From NCBI RefSeq assembly GCF_900113955.1, contig NZ_FORH01000007.1, positions 124,001-188,000 on the forward strand: DNA of 64,000 nucleotides, read 5' to 3'. Under the pieces are notes generated by a model. It made no database searches. It was given only the letters and a program-made list of their open reading frames with translations, and was not told where the DNA came from. Source of the DNA: Celeribacter neptunius (GTDB taxonomy: Bacteria > Pseudomonadota > Alphaproteobacteria > Rhodobacterales > Rhodobacteraceae). Within the stretch, counting starts at the first letter, position 1; each line of letters opens with the position of its first letter. Positions 17,119 through 26,057 of the stretch are shown piece after piece. A program made the position numbers and the translations under genes.

Positions 17119-17694
17119 ATGTTGGCTTTTGAAACCTGTGAGGCGGCACGGCTGTCGCGAGATCCCTCCTTCGATGGGGTGTTTTTCGTTGGCGTTACAA
17201 CGTCACGCATCTACTGCCGCACGATTTGCCCGGTGCGACAGCCGCTGTCGAAAAACGTCACCTATTTTCAGACCGCGTCGGCGGCCGAGGCACAGGGCTA
17301 TCGGCCCTGCCTGCGCTGTCGTCCCGAGGCCGCACCGGATTCGGCCGCCTGGAAGGGAACGCAGGCGACGGTCTCCCGGGCGCTGCAATTGATTGCGCAA
17401 GGGGCGCTGGACGAGGCAGGTGTCAAACATCTGGCGGACCGGCTTGGGATCGGTGAACGGCATTTGTCCCGGCTCTTCGCCCGACATGTTGGCGCCAGCC
17501 CGATGCAGACCGCCCGAACGATGCGATTGCAACGCGCCAAGCGTCTGCTCGACGCATGTGATCTGAAAATATCTGAGATTGCCTTTCAGTCCGGGTTTGG
17601 CAGTGTCCGCCAGTTCAATGCGTCGTTTTCGGAGAAATACCGATGCTCTCCCTCGCAATACCGTCGCAAGCGCGGGGGGCTTTCGCGCAGGTGA
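17119..17694 (+). CDS. Ada-type zinc domain fused to AraC HTH (AdaA-like regulator)
   Basis: The 191-aa protein has an Ada N-terminal domain (residues 1-75). Its four zinc cysteines are in IYCRTICP and RPCLRCRPE; the first of these normally takes the methyl group from a DNA phosphotriester. An AraC-type double HTH fills residues 85-185 (LADRLGIGERHLSRLFARHVGASPMQTARTMRLQRAKRLL, IAFQSGFGSVRQFN). The C-terminal O6-methylguanine transferase domain of full Ada and the AlkA domain of some actinobacterial fusions are absent. It probably senses methylation damage and activates repair genes; targets are not visible here. Confidence 0.85.
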   Translation: MLAFETCEAARLSRDPSFDGVFFVGVTTSRIYCRTICPVRQPLSKNVTYFQTASAAEAQGYRPCLRCRPEAAPDSAAWKGTQATVSRALQLIAQGALDEAGVKHLADRLGIGERHLSRLFARHVGASPMQTARTMRLQRAKRLLDACDLKISEIAFQSGFGSVRQFNASFSEKYRCSPSQYRRKRGGLSRR

Positions 17695-17894
17695 TCCGGA
17701 TCGGGATGCGGCTATCTGGCACTCTCCCGGCTGGCGGCGTCTTCCCCAGTCGAGCCCGGGTCGAGGAAACGCGCCAAGACCTGCGAGAACAAACGGTAAA
17801 ATCCGTATGAGATCTCGCCACCTGCCGGAAAGCCGTACCTCCGGGCGGGCCCCGAATCTGTTACCCTTCCTGCAGTTGTGTAAGAGGTTTCCCG

Positions 17895-18983
17895 ATGTCC
17901 GAAGTTTCCACACCCGATCCTGCCGATCTGCCCATCGTCAATTGCCACACGCATCTGTTCACCACGGCTCATACGCCGCGCTATTATCCGTACCGGCTCA
18001 TGGTGCTGTTTCGCTATTTTCCATGGCTGGTGCGGGTCATCCGCAAGCTTGCCTCGGTGCTGCCCTATGAGGGGCTCTATGCCAAGGTGCACAGGCTGGA
18101 GAATTTCCACGCCACCGGGCAACGCACCTCACAGGCCGAGGTCTACCGCGAGATGCGGCATTTCTACCCGCGCGACAGCCGCTATGTGGCCCTGCCGCTC
18201 GATATGGGGTTGATCGGCTACGGGCCGGTTGAAAAGGACATCCGCGCCCAGCATGACGAGCTGGCCGAATTGGCGCGGCTGCATCCCCGCAACATCATCC
18301 CCTTTGCCAATGTCTACCCGGATCGCCCCGGCGCCTTTGCTGAGTTTCGCCGCTGCGTCGAGAGCCATGGGTTCAAGGGGTTGAAGATCTATCCCAAGAC
18401 CGGCTTTGCCCCCGATCACCCGGTGCTGATGCAGGAGGTCTACCCCTATTGCGAAGAGCGCGGCTTGCCGGTGATCAGCCATTGTTCGCGCGGCGGCGTC
18501 TGTAGCCGGGCCTGGGCCCGTGACGCCTATAGCCGCGACCGGGTCACCGAACCCTATGCTTACCGCGAAGTCTTGAACCGGTTTCCGAAGATGCAGCTTT
18601 GCCTCGCGCATTACGGCGGTCAGACCGATTGGCAGGATTATCTCAGCAAGGGCTTCGATCCCGAAAGGGCCCATGCCAAGGATCAGAACTGGGTCTATCA
18701 GATCAACAAGATGATCACCTCGGGCGCCTATCCGAACCTCTGGACCGACATTTCCTACACGATGTTCCATTTCAACGCCTTTTCAGCGCTGCTCAAACTC
18801 TTTCTCGAAGACGAGGTGATAAGCTCACGCGTGCTCTTTGGTTCGGATTTCTACATGACGCGACAGGAGCAACTGTCGGAAAAGGCCGTGTCGATCCAGC
18901 TGCGCGATGCGTTGGGCGAGGCGATATTCACCCGGATCGCCAAACAGAACCCGAGGATCTGGCTGGGCGAAGCTGACAAGTGA
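17895..18983 (+). CDS. Amidohydrolase-2 family TIM-barrel hydrolase
   Basis: The 362-aa protein shows the metal-dependent hydrolase pattern. HxH is in IVNCHTHLFT near residue 18, the strand LKIYPKTGF is at about 168, VISHCSRGG at about 196, LAHYGG at about 240 and RVLFGSDFYM at about 320. These give the His/Asp set of an amidohydrolase-2 (COG2159-type) enzyme such as decarboxylases or lactonases. The substrate is unknown. It has no signal peptide. Neighbours, an Ada-like regulator and aroA, give no metabolic hint, and the gene appears monocistronic. Confidence 0.8.
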   Translation: MSEVSTPDPADLPIVNCHTHLFTTAHTPRYYPYRLMVLFRYFPWLVRVIRKLASVLPYEGLYAKVHRLENFHATGQRTSQAEVYREMRHFYPRDSRYVALPLDMGLIGYGPVEKDIRAQHDELAELARLHPRNIIPFANVYPDRPGAFAEFRRCVESHGFKGLKIYPKTGFAPDHPVLMQEVYPYCEERGLPVISHCSRGGVCSRAWARDAYSRDRVTEPYAYREVLNRFPKMQLCLAHYGGQTDWQDYLSKGFDPERAHAKDQNWVYQINKMITSGAYPNLWTDISYTMFHFNAFSALLKLFLEDEVISSRVLFGSDFYMTRQEQLSEKAVSIQLRDALGEAIFTRIAKQNPRIWLGEADK

Positions 18984-19084
18984 TCACGGCTCTGGCAGAG
19001 CGGGCTAAAGCGGTGGACGATGGCGCGCGGCTCGTTTAAGCGACAGGTGTACTCTATTGAGGATATCCCGCAGAGGAGAGCAGC

Positions 19085-20434
19085 ATGTCCAGCCACGGTA
19101 CCCCGATCCCGATGACATCCCGTAAATCCGGGCCTTTGAAAGGCACGGCGGCAGTGCCCGGCGACAAGTCGATCTCGCACCGGGCGCTGATCTTTGGCGC
19201 CATGGCCGTGGGCGAGACCAGGATCACGGGATTGCTCGAGGGCGAGGATGTGCTCGACACCGCCAAGGCGATGCAGGCGCTGGGCGCGGAAGTGACCCGC
19301 GAGGGGGCCGGCGAATGGACCGTGCATGGCGTTGGCGTCGGCGGGTTCTCCGAACCCGAGGATGTGATCGACTGCGGCAACTCGGGCACCGGCGTACGCC
19401 TCATCATGGGCTGTGTCGCGACCTATGATTTCTGCACCACCTTCACCGGCGACGGGTCTTTGCGCAAACGGCCGATGGCGCGGGTCACCGATCCGCTGGC
19501 GCTGTTTGGCACACGCTCCGTCGGTCGCTCCGGCGGGCGTCTGCCGCTGACGCTCATCGGTGCCGCCGAGCCGGTGCCGGTGGAATACCAGACACCCATG
19601 CCCTCGGCACAGGTGAAATCCGCCGTGCTTCTGGCCGGTCTGAACGCCCCGGGCAAGACCGTGGTGATCGAGAAGGAAGCCACCCGTGACCACACCGAGC
19701 GCATGCTCCGGGGCTTTGGCGCCGAGGTGGTGACCGAGAAGACGCCCGAGGGCTACAACAAGATCACGCTCACCGGGCGGCCGGAGCTCAAACCGCAAGA
19801 GGTCGCCGTGCCGCGCGACCCAAGCTCGGCGGCGTTTCCGGTCTGTGCCGCGCTGATCGTCGAAGGCTCCGACATCCTCGTGCCCGGCGTCAGCCAGAAC
19901 ACCACCCGCAACGGGCTTTACACCACGCTGGTCGAGATGGGCGCCGATATCGCCTTCGAGAATACCCGCGAAGAGGGGGGCGAGCCGGTCGCAGACCTGC
20001 GGGTGAAATACTCGAAGCTCAAAGGCATCGAAGTGCCGCCCGAACGCGCCGCCTCGATGATCGACGAATACCCGATCCTGTCGGCCATCGCCGCCTATGC
20101 CGAGGGCAAGACGGTGATGCGCGGCGTGAAAGAGCTGCGCGTGAAGGAATCGGATCGGATCGATGCCATGGCGCGCGGGCTGGAGGCCTGCGGTGTCACC
20201 ATCGAAGAGGATGAGGACACGCTCATCGTCCATGGGCTGGGGCCGGACGGGGTCGAGGGCGGCGGCACCTGTGCCACCCATCTCGATCACCGCATCGCCA
20301 TGTCCTTCCTGATCCTCGGCATGGCCTCGAAACAGCCGGTGACGGTGGATGACGGCGGCCCGATTGCCACCTCTTTCCCGGTGTTCGAGAAACTCATGAC
20401 GGGCCTCGGCGCCCATGTGACCCGCAACAACTGA
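19085..20434 (+). CDS. aroA: 3-phosphoshikimate 1-carboxyvinyltransferase (EPSP synthase, class II type)
   Basis: The 449-aa shikimate-pathway enzyme joins PEP to shikimate-3-phosphate. Motifs are [14 protein letters not shown] at about 25, [13 protein letters not shown] at about 98, [17 protein letters not shown] at about 170, [15 protein letters not shown] at about 325 and [13 protein letters not shown] at about 350. Overall it resembles the class II (CP4-like) enzymes. At the position where the glyphosate-tolerant CP4 enzyme has an Ala (GNAATG), this one has Gly (GNSGTG), as in sensitive enzymes. It begins the aroA-membrane gene-cmk run. ATGs ten codons in give alternative starts. Confidence 0.96.
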   Translation: MSSHGTPIPMTSRKSGPLKGTAAVPGDKSISHRALIFGAMAVGETRITGLLEGEDVLDTAKAMQALGAEVTREGAGEWTVHGVGVGGFSEPEDVIDCGNSGTGVRLIMGCVATYDFCTTFTGDGSLRKRPMARVTDPLALFGTRSVGRSGGRLPLTLIGAAEPVPVEYQTPMPSAQVKSAVLLAGLNAPGKTVVIEKEATRDHTERMLRGFGAEVVTEKTPEGYNKITLTGRPELKPQEVAVPRDPSSAAFPVCAALIVEGSDILVPGVSQNTTRNGLYTTLVEMGADIAFENTREEGGEPVADLRVKYSKLKGIEVPPERAASMIDEYPILSAIAAYAEGKTVMRGVKELRVKESDRIDAMARGLEACGVTIEEDEDTLIVHGLGPDGVEGGGTCATHLDHRIAMSFLILGMASKQPVTVDDGGPIATSFPVFEKLMTGLGAHVTRNN

Positions 20435-20446
20435 GATGAGGCCGGG

Positions 20447-20980
20447 ATGAAACGCATCGTGGCCTTCTGGAGCCTCTTGGCGCTGACGCTGGGGCTCTAT
20501 GCCACGATGATCTTCTGGACACTGCCGGAGATCGCGCAAGACGCCGGCAGCCCGGCCTTTGATATGCGTCCCGGCGGCTATACACCGGTCGAGGCCCGCG
20601 ATTTCCTGAGCCATCTCGGCGCAGAGGGGCGGGCGCTCTATCAGGGGCCGCAGCGTCTCCTAGATGCGCTTTACCCGGCCTGTCTCGCCGCCGTGTTGAT
20701 CTGGTCGCTGCGCTGGGCCTTGCGGGGGCGGTTTCCCAGGCTGTTTCGTTTCGCAACCGTTGTGGCTCTGATCGGCATGTGTGCCGATTACGCCGAGAAT
20801 ATCATGGTGGCTGGTTTCCTGCGTGCCGATCCTACGGCGATATCCGATGCGGCCATCGCGCGGGCGAGCTATGTCTCTCAGCTCAAGGCCGGGGCGGTGA
20901 GCCTGGCATTGACAGCGTGGCTGGCGTTGCTGATCTGGCGAGTGATCGCCCGGTTAAGATCGCGCCACACAAACACTTGA
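20447..20980 (+). CDS. Small integral membrane protein between aroA and cmk
   Basis: Unrecognised 177-aa protein with four hydrophobic segments ([82 protein letters not shown]). A periplasmic-looking loop follows the first helix ([23 protein letters not shown]). The GMCADYAEN stretch in the third segment is a likely conserved polar patch. It starts 12 bp after aroA and ends 49 bp before cmk, so it is almost certainly co-transcribed with them. No role in aromatic or nucleotide metabolism can be inferred. Confidence 0.7.
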   Translation: MKRIVAFWSLLALTLGLYATMIFWTLPEIAQDAGSPAFDMRPGGYTPVEARDFLSHLGAEGRALYQGPQRLLDALYPACLAAVLIWSLRWALRGRFPRLFRFATVVALIGMCADYAENIMVAGFLRADPTAISDAAIARASYVSQLKAGAVSLALTAWLALLIWRVIARLRSRHTNT

Positions 20981-21029
20981 CCTTGCCCGCGCAAAGAGTC
21001 AGCGTGGCCTCCCCGCAGGAGGAGAAGAC

Positions 21030-21638
21030 ATGAGTTTCTGTATTGCCATCGATGGTCCCGCCGCCGCCGGCAAAGGCACGATTTCCAAGGCCGTGGCGGC
21101 GCATTTCGGCTTTGCCCATCTCGACACCGGGCTCTTGTACCGCGCCACCGGGGCGAAGACCTTTGAGGGGCTGACGCCGATTGAGGCGGCACAATCGCTG
21201 ACTGCCGAGGATCTCAAACGCGACGATCTGCGCTCTGGCGATGCCGGGCAGGCGGCAAGCCGCGTCGCTGCCGTGCCGGAAGTGCGCGCCGCGCTGGTGG
21301 ATTTTCAACAGGCCTTTGCCCGCCGGGAAGGCGGCGCGGTCTTGGACGGGCGCGACATCGGCACGGTGATCTGCCCCGATGCCGAGGTGAAGCTTTATGT
21401 CACGGCAAGCGACGAGGTGCGCGCGAAGCGGCGGCACAAGGAACTGGTCGAAAAGGGCGAGGAGATCACCCTTGAAGAGGTTCTGGCGGATCTGCGCGAA
21501 CGCGACGAACGCGATGCAGCGCGGGCCACGGCGCCGCTCAAGCCCGCCGAAGATGCCACGGTGATCGACACGTCCGACATGAGCATCGACGAGGCTGTTG
21601 CACAGGTGCTGGCGCTGATCGGGGATCGCCGAGGCTAA
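21030..21638 (+). CDS. cmk: Cytidylate kinase
   Basis: The 202-aa enzyme phosphorylates CMP/dCMP with ATP. The P-loop is [18 protein letters not shown] at about 6-22, [11 protein letters not shown] binds CMP, and [21 protein letters not shown] at about 110-130 is the CMP-kinase signature. A lid arginine region follows ([17 protein letters not shown]). A GGAGGAG ribosome-binding site precedes the ATG. In related genomes cmk is typically followed closely by rpsA. Here two extra genes (21774-23031) and a palindromic operator lie between them. Confidence 0.96.
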   Translation: MSFCIAIDGPAAAGKGTISKAVAAHFGFAHLDTGLLYRATGAKTFEGLTPIEAAQSLTAEDLKRDDLRSGDAGQAASRVAAVPEVRAALVDFQQAFARREGGAVLDGRDIGTVICPDAEVKLYVTASDEVRAKRRHKELVEKGEEITLEEVLADLRERDERDAARATAPLKPAEDATVIDTSDMSIDEAVAQVLALIGDRRG

Positions 21639-21651
21639 CACATGTCATGTT

Positions 21652-21669
21652 TATCTTGACGTCAAGATA
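21652..21669. promoter_or_regulatory. Perfect 18-bp palindromic operator upstream of the nitroreductase gene
   Basis: TATCTTGAC and GTCAAGATA form a perfect gapless dyad 105 bp before the nitroreductase ATG. This resembles operators of MarR-family repressors. A 10-bp direct repeat, CATGTCATGT, flanks it at 21641-21650 and 21684-21693. No MarR-type gene is next to it, so the regulator must be encoded elsewhere. Confidence 0.65.
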
Positions 21670-21773
21670 CCTCTCGAAATCTGCCATGTCATGTGCGCGG
21701 AGCTGGAATTTATTTGTCGACCGCTGGGGCGCATATCCACGAGCAGAACACGACTGCTCAAAAGGATATGCAC

Positions 21774-22406
21774 ATGTTTCTCGACAAGCTCGACTGGCGC
21801 TATGCCGCCAAGAAAATGGACCCGAACAGGCCCGCCGATGAGGCCAAGGTTGCCAAGATCGTCGATGCCATCCGCATGGCGCCGACCTCGTCGGGGCTTC
21901 AGCCCTTTCATCTCTTCGTCATTCGCAACGCCGATCTGCGGGCGAAGCTGCGCGGGGCGGCTTTCGATCAGCCGCAGCTGACCGATGGTTCGCATCTTCT
22001 GGTTTTTGCCGCTTTCGACGATTACTCGGACGCCCGGATCGACGCGGTGGTCGATCAGCACGCCGAGGAGCGTCCCGGCACGCGCGAGGCACTCGAGACC
22101 TATTACGGCACGCTGAAATCCATGTACCTGCCGCGCACGGCAGAGGAGAATTTCGACCATGCCGCCCGTCAGGCCTATATCGCGCTGGGCTTTGCCCTGG
22201 CCGCCGCCGCCGAGCTGGGGGTGGACACAACACCGATGGAAGGGTTCGACCCCGGTCAGTTCGACGAGATCCTCGGGCTCAGGGACAAGGGGCTGAAATC
22301 CGCGGTGATCCTCGCCATCGGCACCCGCGACGAGAGCGGCGACTGGCTCGCGCCGTTGAAAAAGGTCCGTAAACCGATGCGCGAACTGGTGACCGAGCTG
22401 GATTAA
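21774..22406 (+). CDS. Nitroreductase-family NAD(P)H oxidoreductase
   Basis: The 210-aa protein starts at ATG 21774 (MFLDKLDWRYAAKKMDP), eight bases after AAAGG. The FMN-binding nitroreductase fold is seen in RMAPTSSGLQPFHLFVI at about 32-48 and in ARQAYIALGFALAAAAELGVDTTPMEGFDP at about 125-155. It resembles the NfsB/DrgA-like group, which reduces nitro compounds and quinones with FMN. A perfect MarR-like palindrome lies upstream, so induction by a small aromatic or oxidant is plausible. The gene interrupts the cmk-rpsA neighbourhood. Confidence 0.88.
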   Translation: MFLDKLDWRYAAKKMDPNRPADEAKVAKIVDAIRMAPTSSGLQPFHLFVIRNADLRAKLRGAAFDQPQLTDGSHLLVFAAFDDYSDARIDAVVDQHAEERPGTREALETYYGTLKSMYLPRTAEENFDHAARQAYIALGFALAAAAELGVDTTPMEGFDPGQFDEILGLRDKGLKSAVILAIGTRDESGDWLAPLKKVRKPMRELVTELD

Positions 22407-22424
22407 AGCGAAGACAGTCTGGGC

Positions 22425-22453
22425 AGAGGGCGGGTTGCTTTCCCCGTCCTTTG
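22425..22453 (+). terminator. Possible terminator after the nitroreductase gene
   Basis: AGGGCGGG can pair with CCCGTCCT (one G-U pair) across a T-rich loop, with TTTG following. The stem is short and the T-run weak. Confidence 0.35.
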
Positions 22454-22500
22454 TCATAGCATGCCGCGCATTGTTTCGATGAATTTGTCTGAAAGCTTCA

Positions 22501-23031
22501 ATGCTCGAATTTATACTCTCTTTGATTGCTGCCGTTCTCGGTGAACTTCTTGTCGCGTGGTTGCTCCGTTTGGTTCTGGGTAACACAGCTGAGAATCTGT
22601 CCATTCGAAAAGGCAATGCCCAGAAAATCGAACTCAGTTTCTGGGTTATGTTTTTTTGCCTGATCGTTGGGGCGGCGTTCACGATTTTGGCGACCTACGT
22701 GTGGTGGAGTGCTGGCGCGCCAGTGGCTTTGGTTGGGGGCGAGTTGTTTGTGTTGGTTTCCGTGGGAAGTCTCTGGGGTATCGTGAACCGACAGTTTGTC
22801 TGTTGGGACGAGGAAGGGCTTTGGGGAAACGGGACCCGTCGTTTCGGTTTGCTGGGTCGCCACGTGAATTTTCTGCGGTGGGACCAGCTTCAAGAGGTGG
22901 GTAGCACCATATCCGGCTACGATTTTGTTGAGGCGCAAGACGGGCGGCGCGTCTATTGGTCAAAATATTACAATGGACACCGGGATTGGGGCGAGACGCT
23001 GTATGAACGTTGCCCCTACCTCTTCGAATAG
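22501..23031 (+). CDS. Membrane protein of unknown function, AT-richer than its surroundings
   Basis: Unrecognised 176-aa protein with three hydrophobic segments (MLEFILSLIAAVLGELLVAWLL, SFWVMFFCLIVGAAFTILATYVWW, VALVGGELFVLVSVGSLW). A soluble C-terminal half follows (FVCWDEEGLWGNGTRRF, NFLRWDQLQEVGSTISGYDFVEAQDGRRVYW). That part recalls a bacterial PH-like domain, but only loosely. Codon choice is visibly less GC-rich at third positions than in cmk or rpsA, which suggests later arrival. It lies between the nitroreductase gene and rpsA, and no partner is apparent. Confidence 0.6.
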   Translation: MLEFILSLIAAVLGELLVAWLLRLVLGNTAENLSIRKGNAQKIELSFWVMFFCLIVGAAFTILATYVWWSAGAPVALVGGELFVLVSVGSLWGIVNRQFVCWDEEGLWGNGTRRFGLLGRHVNFLRWDQLQEVGSTISGYDFVEAQDGRRVYWSKYYNGHRDWGETLYERCPYLFE

Positions 23032-23261
23032 TACGCGAATCCCTTGCTTTATTGGCTGAAAGCGCCTATACGCGCGCCAGTCTATGGGACCATCAGACGT
23101 CACAAGACAGTACGGGCAGGGTCGAAGGAGAGCTTCGGCCCTGATTTGTTTGTTTCCCGGCCTGTCGCGTCTGCGCTGATTTCAAAGACTGAAACGAAAC
23201 CAAGACCGGTGGAGACAACCGCCTGGCCCGCATAAACGTTTGAAAAGGAAATTGAGACCAC

Positions 23262-24941
23262 ATGGCTCAGAACGTATCTATGGAGGATTTCGAAGCCCTC
23301 CTGAATGAAAGCTTCGAAATTGACACCCCGGCCGAGGGCTCGGTTGTCAAAGGCAAAGTGATCGCCATCGAGGCAGGTCAGGCCATCATCGACGTCGGCT
23401 ACAAAATGGAAGGCCGCGTTGATCTGAAAGAATTCGCAAACCCCGGTGAAGCTCCGACCGTTGCCGTTGGCGACGAGGTTGAAGTGTTCCTCGACCGCGT
23501 CGAGAACGCCCGTGGCGAAGCTGTCATCTCGCGTGACAAAGCCCGCCGCGAAGAAGCCTGGGACCGTCTGGAAAAAGCCTATGCTTCCGAAGAGCGCGTC
23601 GAAGGCGCCATCTTTGGCCGCGTCAAAGGCGGCTTCACCGTCGATCTCGGCGGCGCCGTGGCCTTCCTGCCCGGCTCGCAGGTTGACGTGCGCCCGGTGC
23701 GTGACGCTGGCCCGCTCATGGGTCTCAAGCAGCCGTTCCAGATCCTCAAGATGGACCGTCGTCGTGGCAACATCGTTGTGTCGCGCCGTGCGATCCTCGA
23801 AGAGTCCCGTGCGGAACAGCGCGCCGAAGTCATCGGCAACCTCACCGAAGGTCAGGCTGTCGAAGGTGTGGTCAAGAACATCACCGAATACGGTGCCTTT
23901 GTGGACCTCGGCGGTGTCGACGGCCTGCTGCACGTCACCGACATGGCATGGCGCCGTGTGAACCACCCGTCCGAGATCCTCTCCATCGGCGAGACGATCA
24001 ACGTTCAGGTGATCAAGATCAACAAAGAGACCCACCGTATCTCCCTCGGCATGAAACAGCTGCAGGACGATCCGTGGAACGCTGTTGAAGCCAAGTACCC
24101 GCTGGAATCCGTGCACACCGGCCGCGTGACCAACATCACCGACTACGGTGCGTTCGTCGAGCTGGAGCCGGGCGTCGAAGGCCTGGTGCACGTCTCCGAG
24201 ATGTCCTGGACCAAGAAAAACGTCCACCCGGGCAAAATCGTCTCCACCTCGCAGGAAGTGGAAGTCATGGTGCTCGAGATCGACACCGCGAAACGTCGCG
24301 TGTCGCTGGGTCTCAAACAGACCATGCGCAACCCGTGGGAGCTCTTTGCCGAGACCCATCCGGAAGGCACCGTTGTCGAAGGCGAAGTCAAGAACATCAC
24401 CGAATTCGGTCTGTTCGTCGGCCTGCCGGGCGACATCGACGGCATGGTTCACCTCTCCGACCTGTCCTGGGAAGAGCGTGGCGAAGACGCCATCCAGAAC
24501 TACCGCAAGGGCGACATGGTCAAGGCCGTTGTCACCGAAGTGGACGTGGACAAAGAGCGTATCTCGCTCTCCATCAAAGCTCTGGACGACAGCTTCTCCG
24601 GTGCGGTTGAAGGCGTGAAACGCGGCTCGATCATCACCGTGACCGTCACCGCGATCGAAGATGGCGGCGTCGAAGTCGAGTATGAAGGCGCGAAATCCTT
24701 CATCCGTCGCTCCGACCTGTCGCGTGACCGTGCCGAGCAGCGCCCCGAGCGCTTCCAGGTCGGCGATCACGTCGATGTGCGCGTGACCAATGTCGATCAG
24801 AAAACCCGTCGTCTGGGTCTGTCGATCAAAGCCCGCGAGATCGCCGAAGAGAAAGAAGCCGTCGAACAGTACGGTTCCTCCGACTCCGGTGCGTCGCTCG
24901 GCGACATCCTCGGCGCGGCTCTGAAGTCCGGCGACGAGTAA
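23262..24941 (+). CDS. rpsA: 30S ribosomal protein S1
   Basis: The 559-aa protein delivers mRNA to the 30S subunit. It is built of six S1 (OB-fold) repeats at roughly 25-90, 110-175, 195-265, 280-350, 365-440 and 455-525. They are recognisable from repeated VKGKVIAIEAGQAIIDVG, VKNITEYGAFVDLGGVDGLLHVTDM, VTNITDYGAFVELEPGVEGLVHVSEM and KNITEFGLFVGLPGDIDGMVHLSDL. The ribosome-binding GGAAA precedes ATG 23262. About 230 bp of leader separates it from the preceding gene, room for its own promoter and for S1 autoregulation. A strong terminator follows. Confidence 0.98.
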   Translation: MAQNVSMEDFEALLNESFEIDTPAEGSVVKGKVIAIEAGQAIIDVGYKMEGRVDLKEFANPGEAPTVAVGDEVEVFLDRVENARGEAVISRDKARREEAWDRLEKAYASEERVEGAIFGRVKGGFTVDLGGAVAFLPGSQVDVRPVRDAGPLMGLKQPFQILKMDRRRGNIVVSRRAILEESRAEQRAEVIGNLTEGQAVEGVVKNITEYGAFVDLGGVDGLLHVTDMAWRRVNHPSEILSIGETINVQVIKINKETHRISLGMKQLQDDPWNAVEAKYPLESVHTGRVTNITDYGAFVELEPGVEGLVHVSEMSWTKKNVHPGKIVSTSQEVEVMVLEIDTAKRRVSLGLKQTMRNPWELFAETHPEGTVVEGEVKNITEFGLFVGLPGDIDGMVHLSDLSWEERGEDAIQNYRKGDMVKAVVTEVDVDKERISLSIKALDDSFSGAVEGVKRGSIITVTVTAIEDGGVEVEYEGAKSFIRRSDLSRDRAEQRPERFQVGDHVDVRVTNVDQKTRRLGLSIKAREIAEEKEAVEQYGSSDSGASLGDILGAALKSGDE

Positions 24942-24965
24942 TCGCAGTCACGACTAGAATTGGGA

Positions 24966-24994
24966 AAGGCCCTGCGGCAACGCGGGGCCTTTTT
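24966..24994 (+). terminator. Rho-independent terminator after rpsA
   Basis: AGGCCCTGCG pairs with CGCGGGGCCT around a GCAA tetraloop, with one mismatch, and is followed by TTTTT. It lies 24 bp past the rpsA stop. Confidence 0.9.
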
Positions 24995-25663
24995 CGTTGG
25001 TGTGAAGATCTTTGGCGTCGCGCGGGGCTTGCGCGCGGGCGCTCCGCTGAGACGGGGAGGCTTTGGGGGGCTTTGACGCCACCGGAATGTACGCGCTCTC
25101 GGTGCCGGGTCTCGATATGGCATGTCGCGCAGCTTTGACTCAATGCGGCCCGGTTCTCTGGAACTGCGCCGCTTTCGCGTCATGCAATATTGACCCAAAC
25201 CGGACCTCTGGCGCGATCCAAACGAGGGTCGGCAAAGCGGGATGGAGCGGACTTTCGAACGAAGCGCAACCGCCCGGAACAGCAACGCAGTTGCCCGGGC
25301 GTGCGCCGGACCGTCCCGGCGGTCAGGCGCATTGGGTGTCGCGTACAACGATCTGATCCTTTTCGGAGTTGGCTGGCATAAAGTATAACGTTCAAAAGTA
25401 GCAGCGCCTGCCCACGGTCCGGCGCACGCCCTCGTGACGGATGTCCCCAAAGAGCTCGTTCCGGTCGTTCGCTGCGATCTGCGCGAAGGTCGATTTCGTC
25501 TGTTGTTCAACAATCGGGGCCGGATATCGGCGCCGAGATTCGGGACAGGGGGCCTGTCCTATTCACCGATTGGCCGCGCTGATTTCGGGATTTTCGCAAA
25601 CGGCGCCTTAATTTTCGGCATTCGATCGTGGTTAAGGCTGGGAAACGCCCACAATCCCCCAAA
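24995..25663. other. Long stretch with no recognisable gene
   Basis: About 670 bp between the rpsA terminator and the DUF6455 promoter region. Frames on both strands are short and look like none of the families known to me; composition is uneven, with a GC-rich part before 25200 and an AT-richer part after 25370. No tRNA, terminator or IS end is visible. It may hold a small RNA or decayed genes. Confidence 0.4.
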
Positions 25664-25677
25664 TTGATCAGGATCAA
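25664..25677. promoter_or_regulatory. FNR/FnrL-type box
   Basis: TTGAT-CAGG-ATCAA is an exact match to the FNR consensus dyad TTGAT-N4-ATCAA. It lies 70 bp upstream of the first DUF6455-like start codon. It predicts oxygen-responsive control, probably anaerobic activation by an FnrL-type protein. Confidence 0.75.
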
Positions 25678-25746
25678 GGTTTTGCGTCGGGCCGCCATGG
25701 TCTGTTTTCCGCGGGATGTCAAAATACGCATAGACCGGAGGCTGTC

Positions 25747-26016
25747 ATGACCAAGTTTGGGGACTACGACACGCATGCGGATCTCGTGGATCGCATGAGT
25801 GAAACACTGGGGCTGGATCTCGCCGAGATGGTGCAGCGCGGTGAGGGACCAAGCGAGGAAGAGAGCCGCCGACGGGTCTATCGCTGTCTGGGCTGTACGG
25901 ATCCGGAAGCCTGCGTGCATTTCCTCGACGATCATCTCGGCGCCGGCACCAAAGCCGAGGTCGCCCCGGCCTATTGTCGCAACAAGCTGACGCTCGAACG
26001 TCTGGCCGCCGGATGA
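25747..26016 (+). CDS. DUF6455-like small Cys-rich protein, copy 1
   Basis: The 89-aa cytosolic protein (MTKFGDYDTHADLVDRMSETLG) has a cysteine pattern YRCLGCTDPEACVHFLDDH and a fourth Cys in APAYCRNKLTLERL. This spacing recalls the short DUF6455 proteins of Rhodobacteraceae, whose function is unknown. The cysteines could bind a metal or an Fe-S cluster. An FNR box lies upstream, and a second copy follows after 41 bp, so the pair probably forms an oxygen-controlled operon. It has no signal peptide or membrane segment. Confidence 0.72.
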   Translation: MTKFGDYDTHADLVDRMSETLGLDLAEMVQRGEGPSEEESRRRVYRCLGCTDPEACVHFLDDHLGAGTKAEVAPAYCRNKLTLERLAAG

Positions 26017-26057
26017 GCGGCACAATGGTGGCAGAGAGAAAAGAGACGGAGAAAACC

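Noticed and set aside
23100-24770. A 556-codon open frame antisense to rpsA
   Set aside because: It reflects the strong codon bias of rpsA; the sequence shows no domain pattern.
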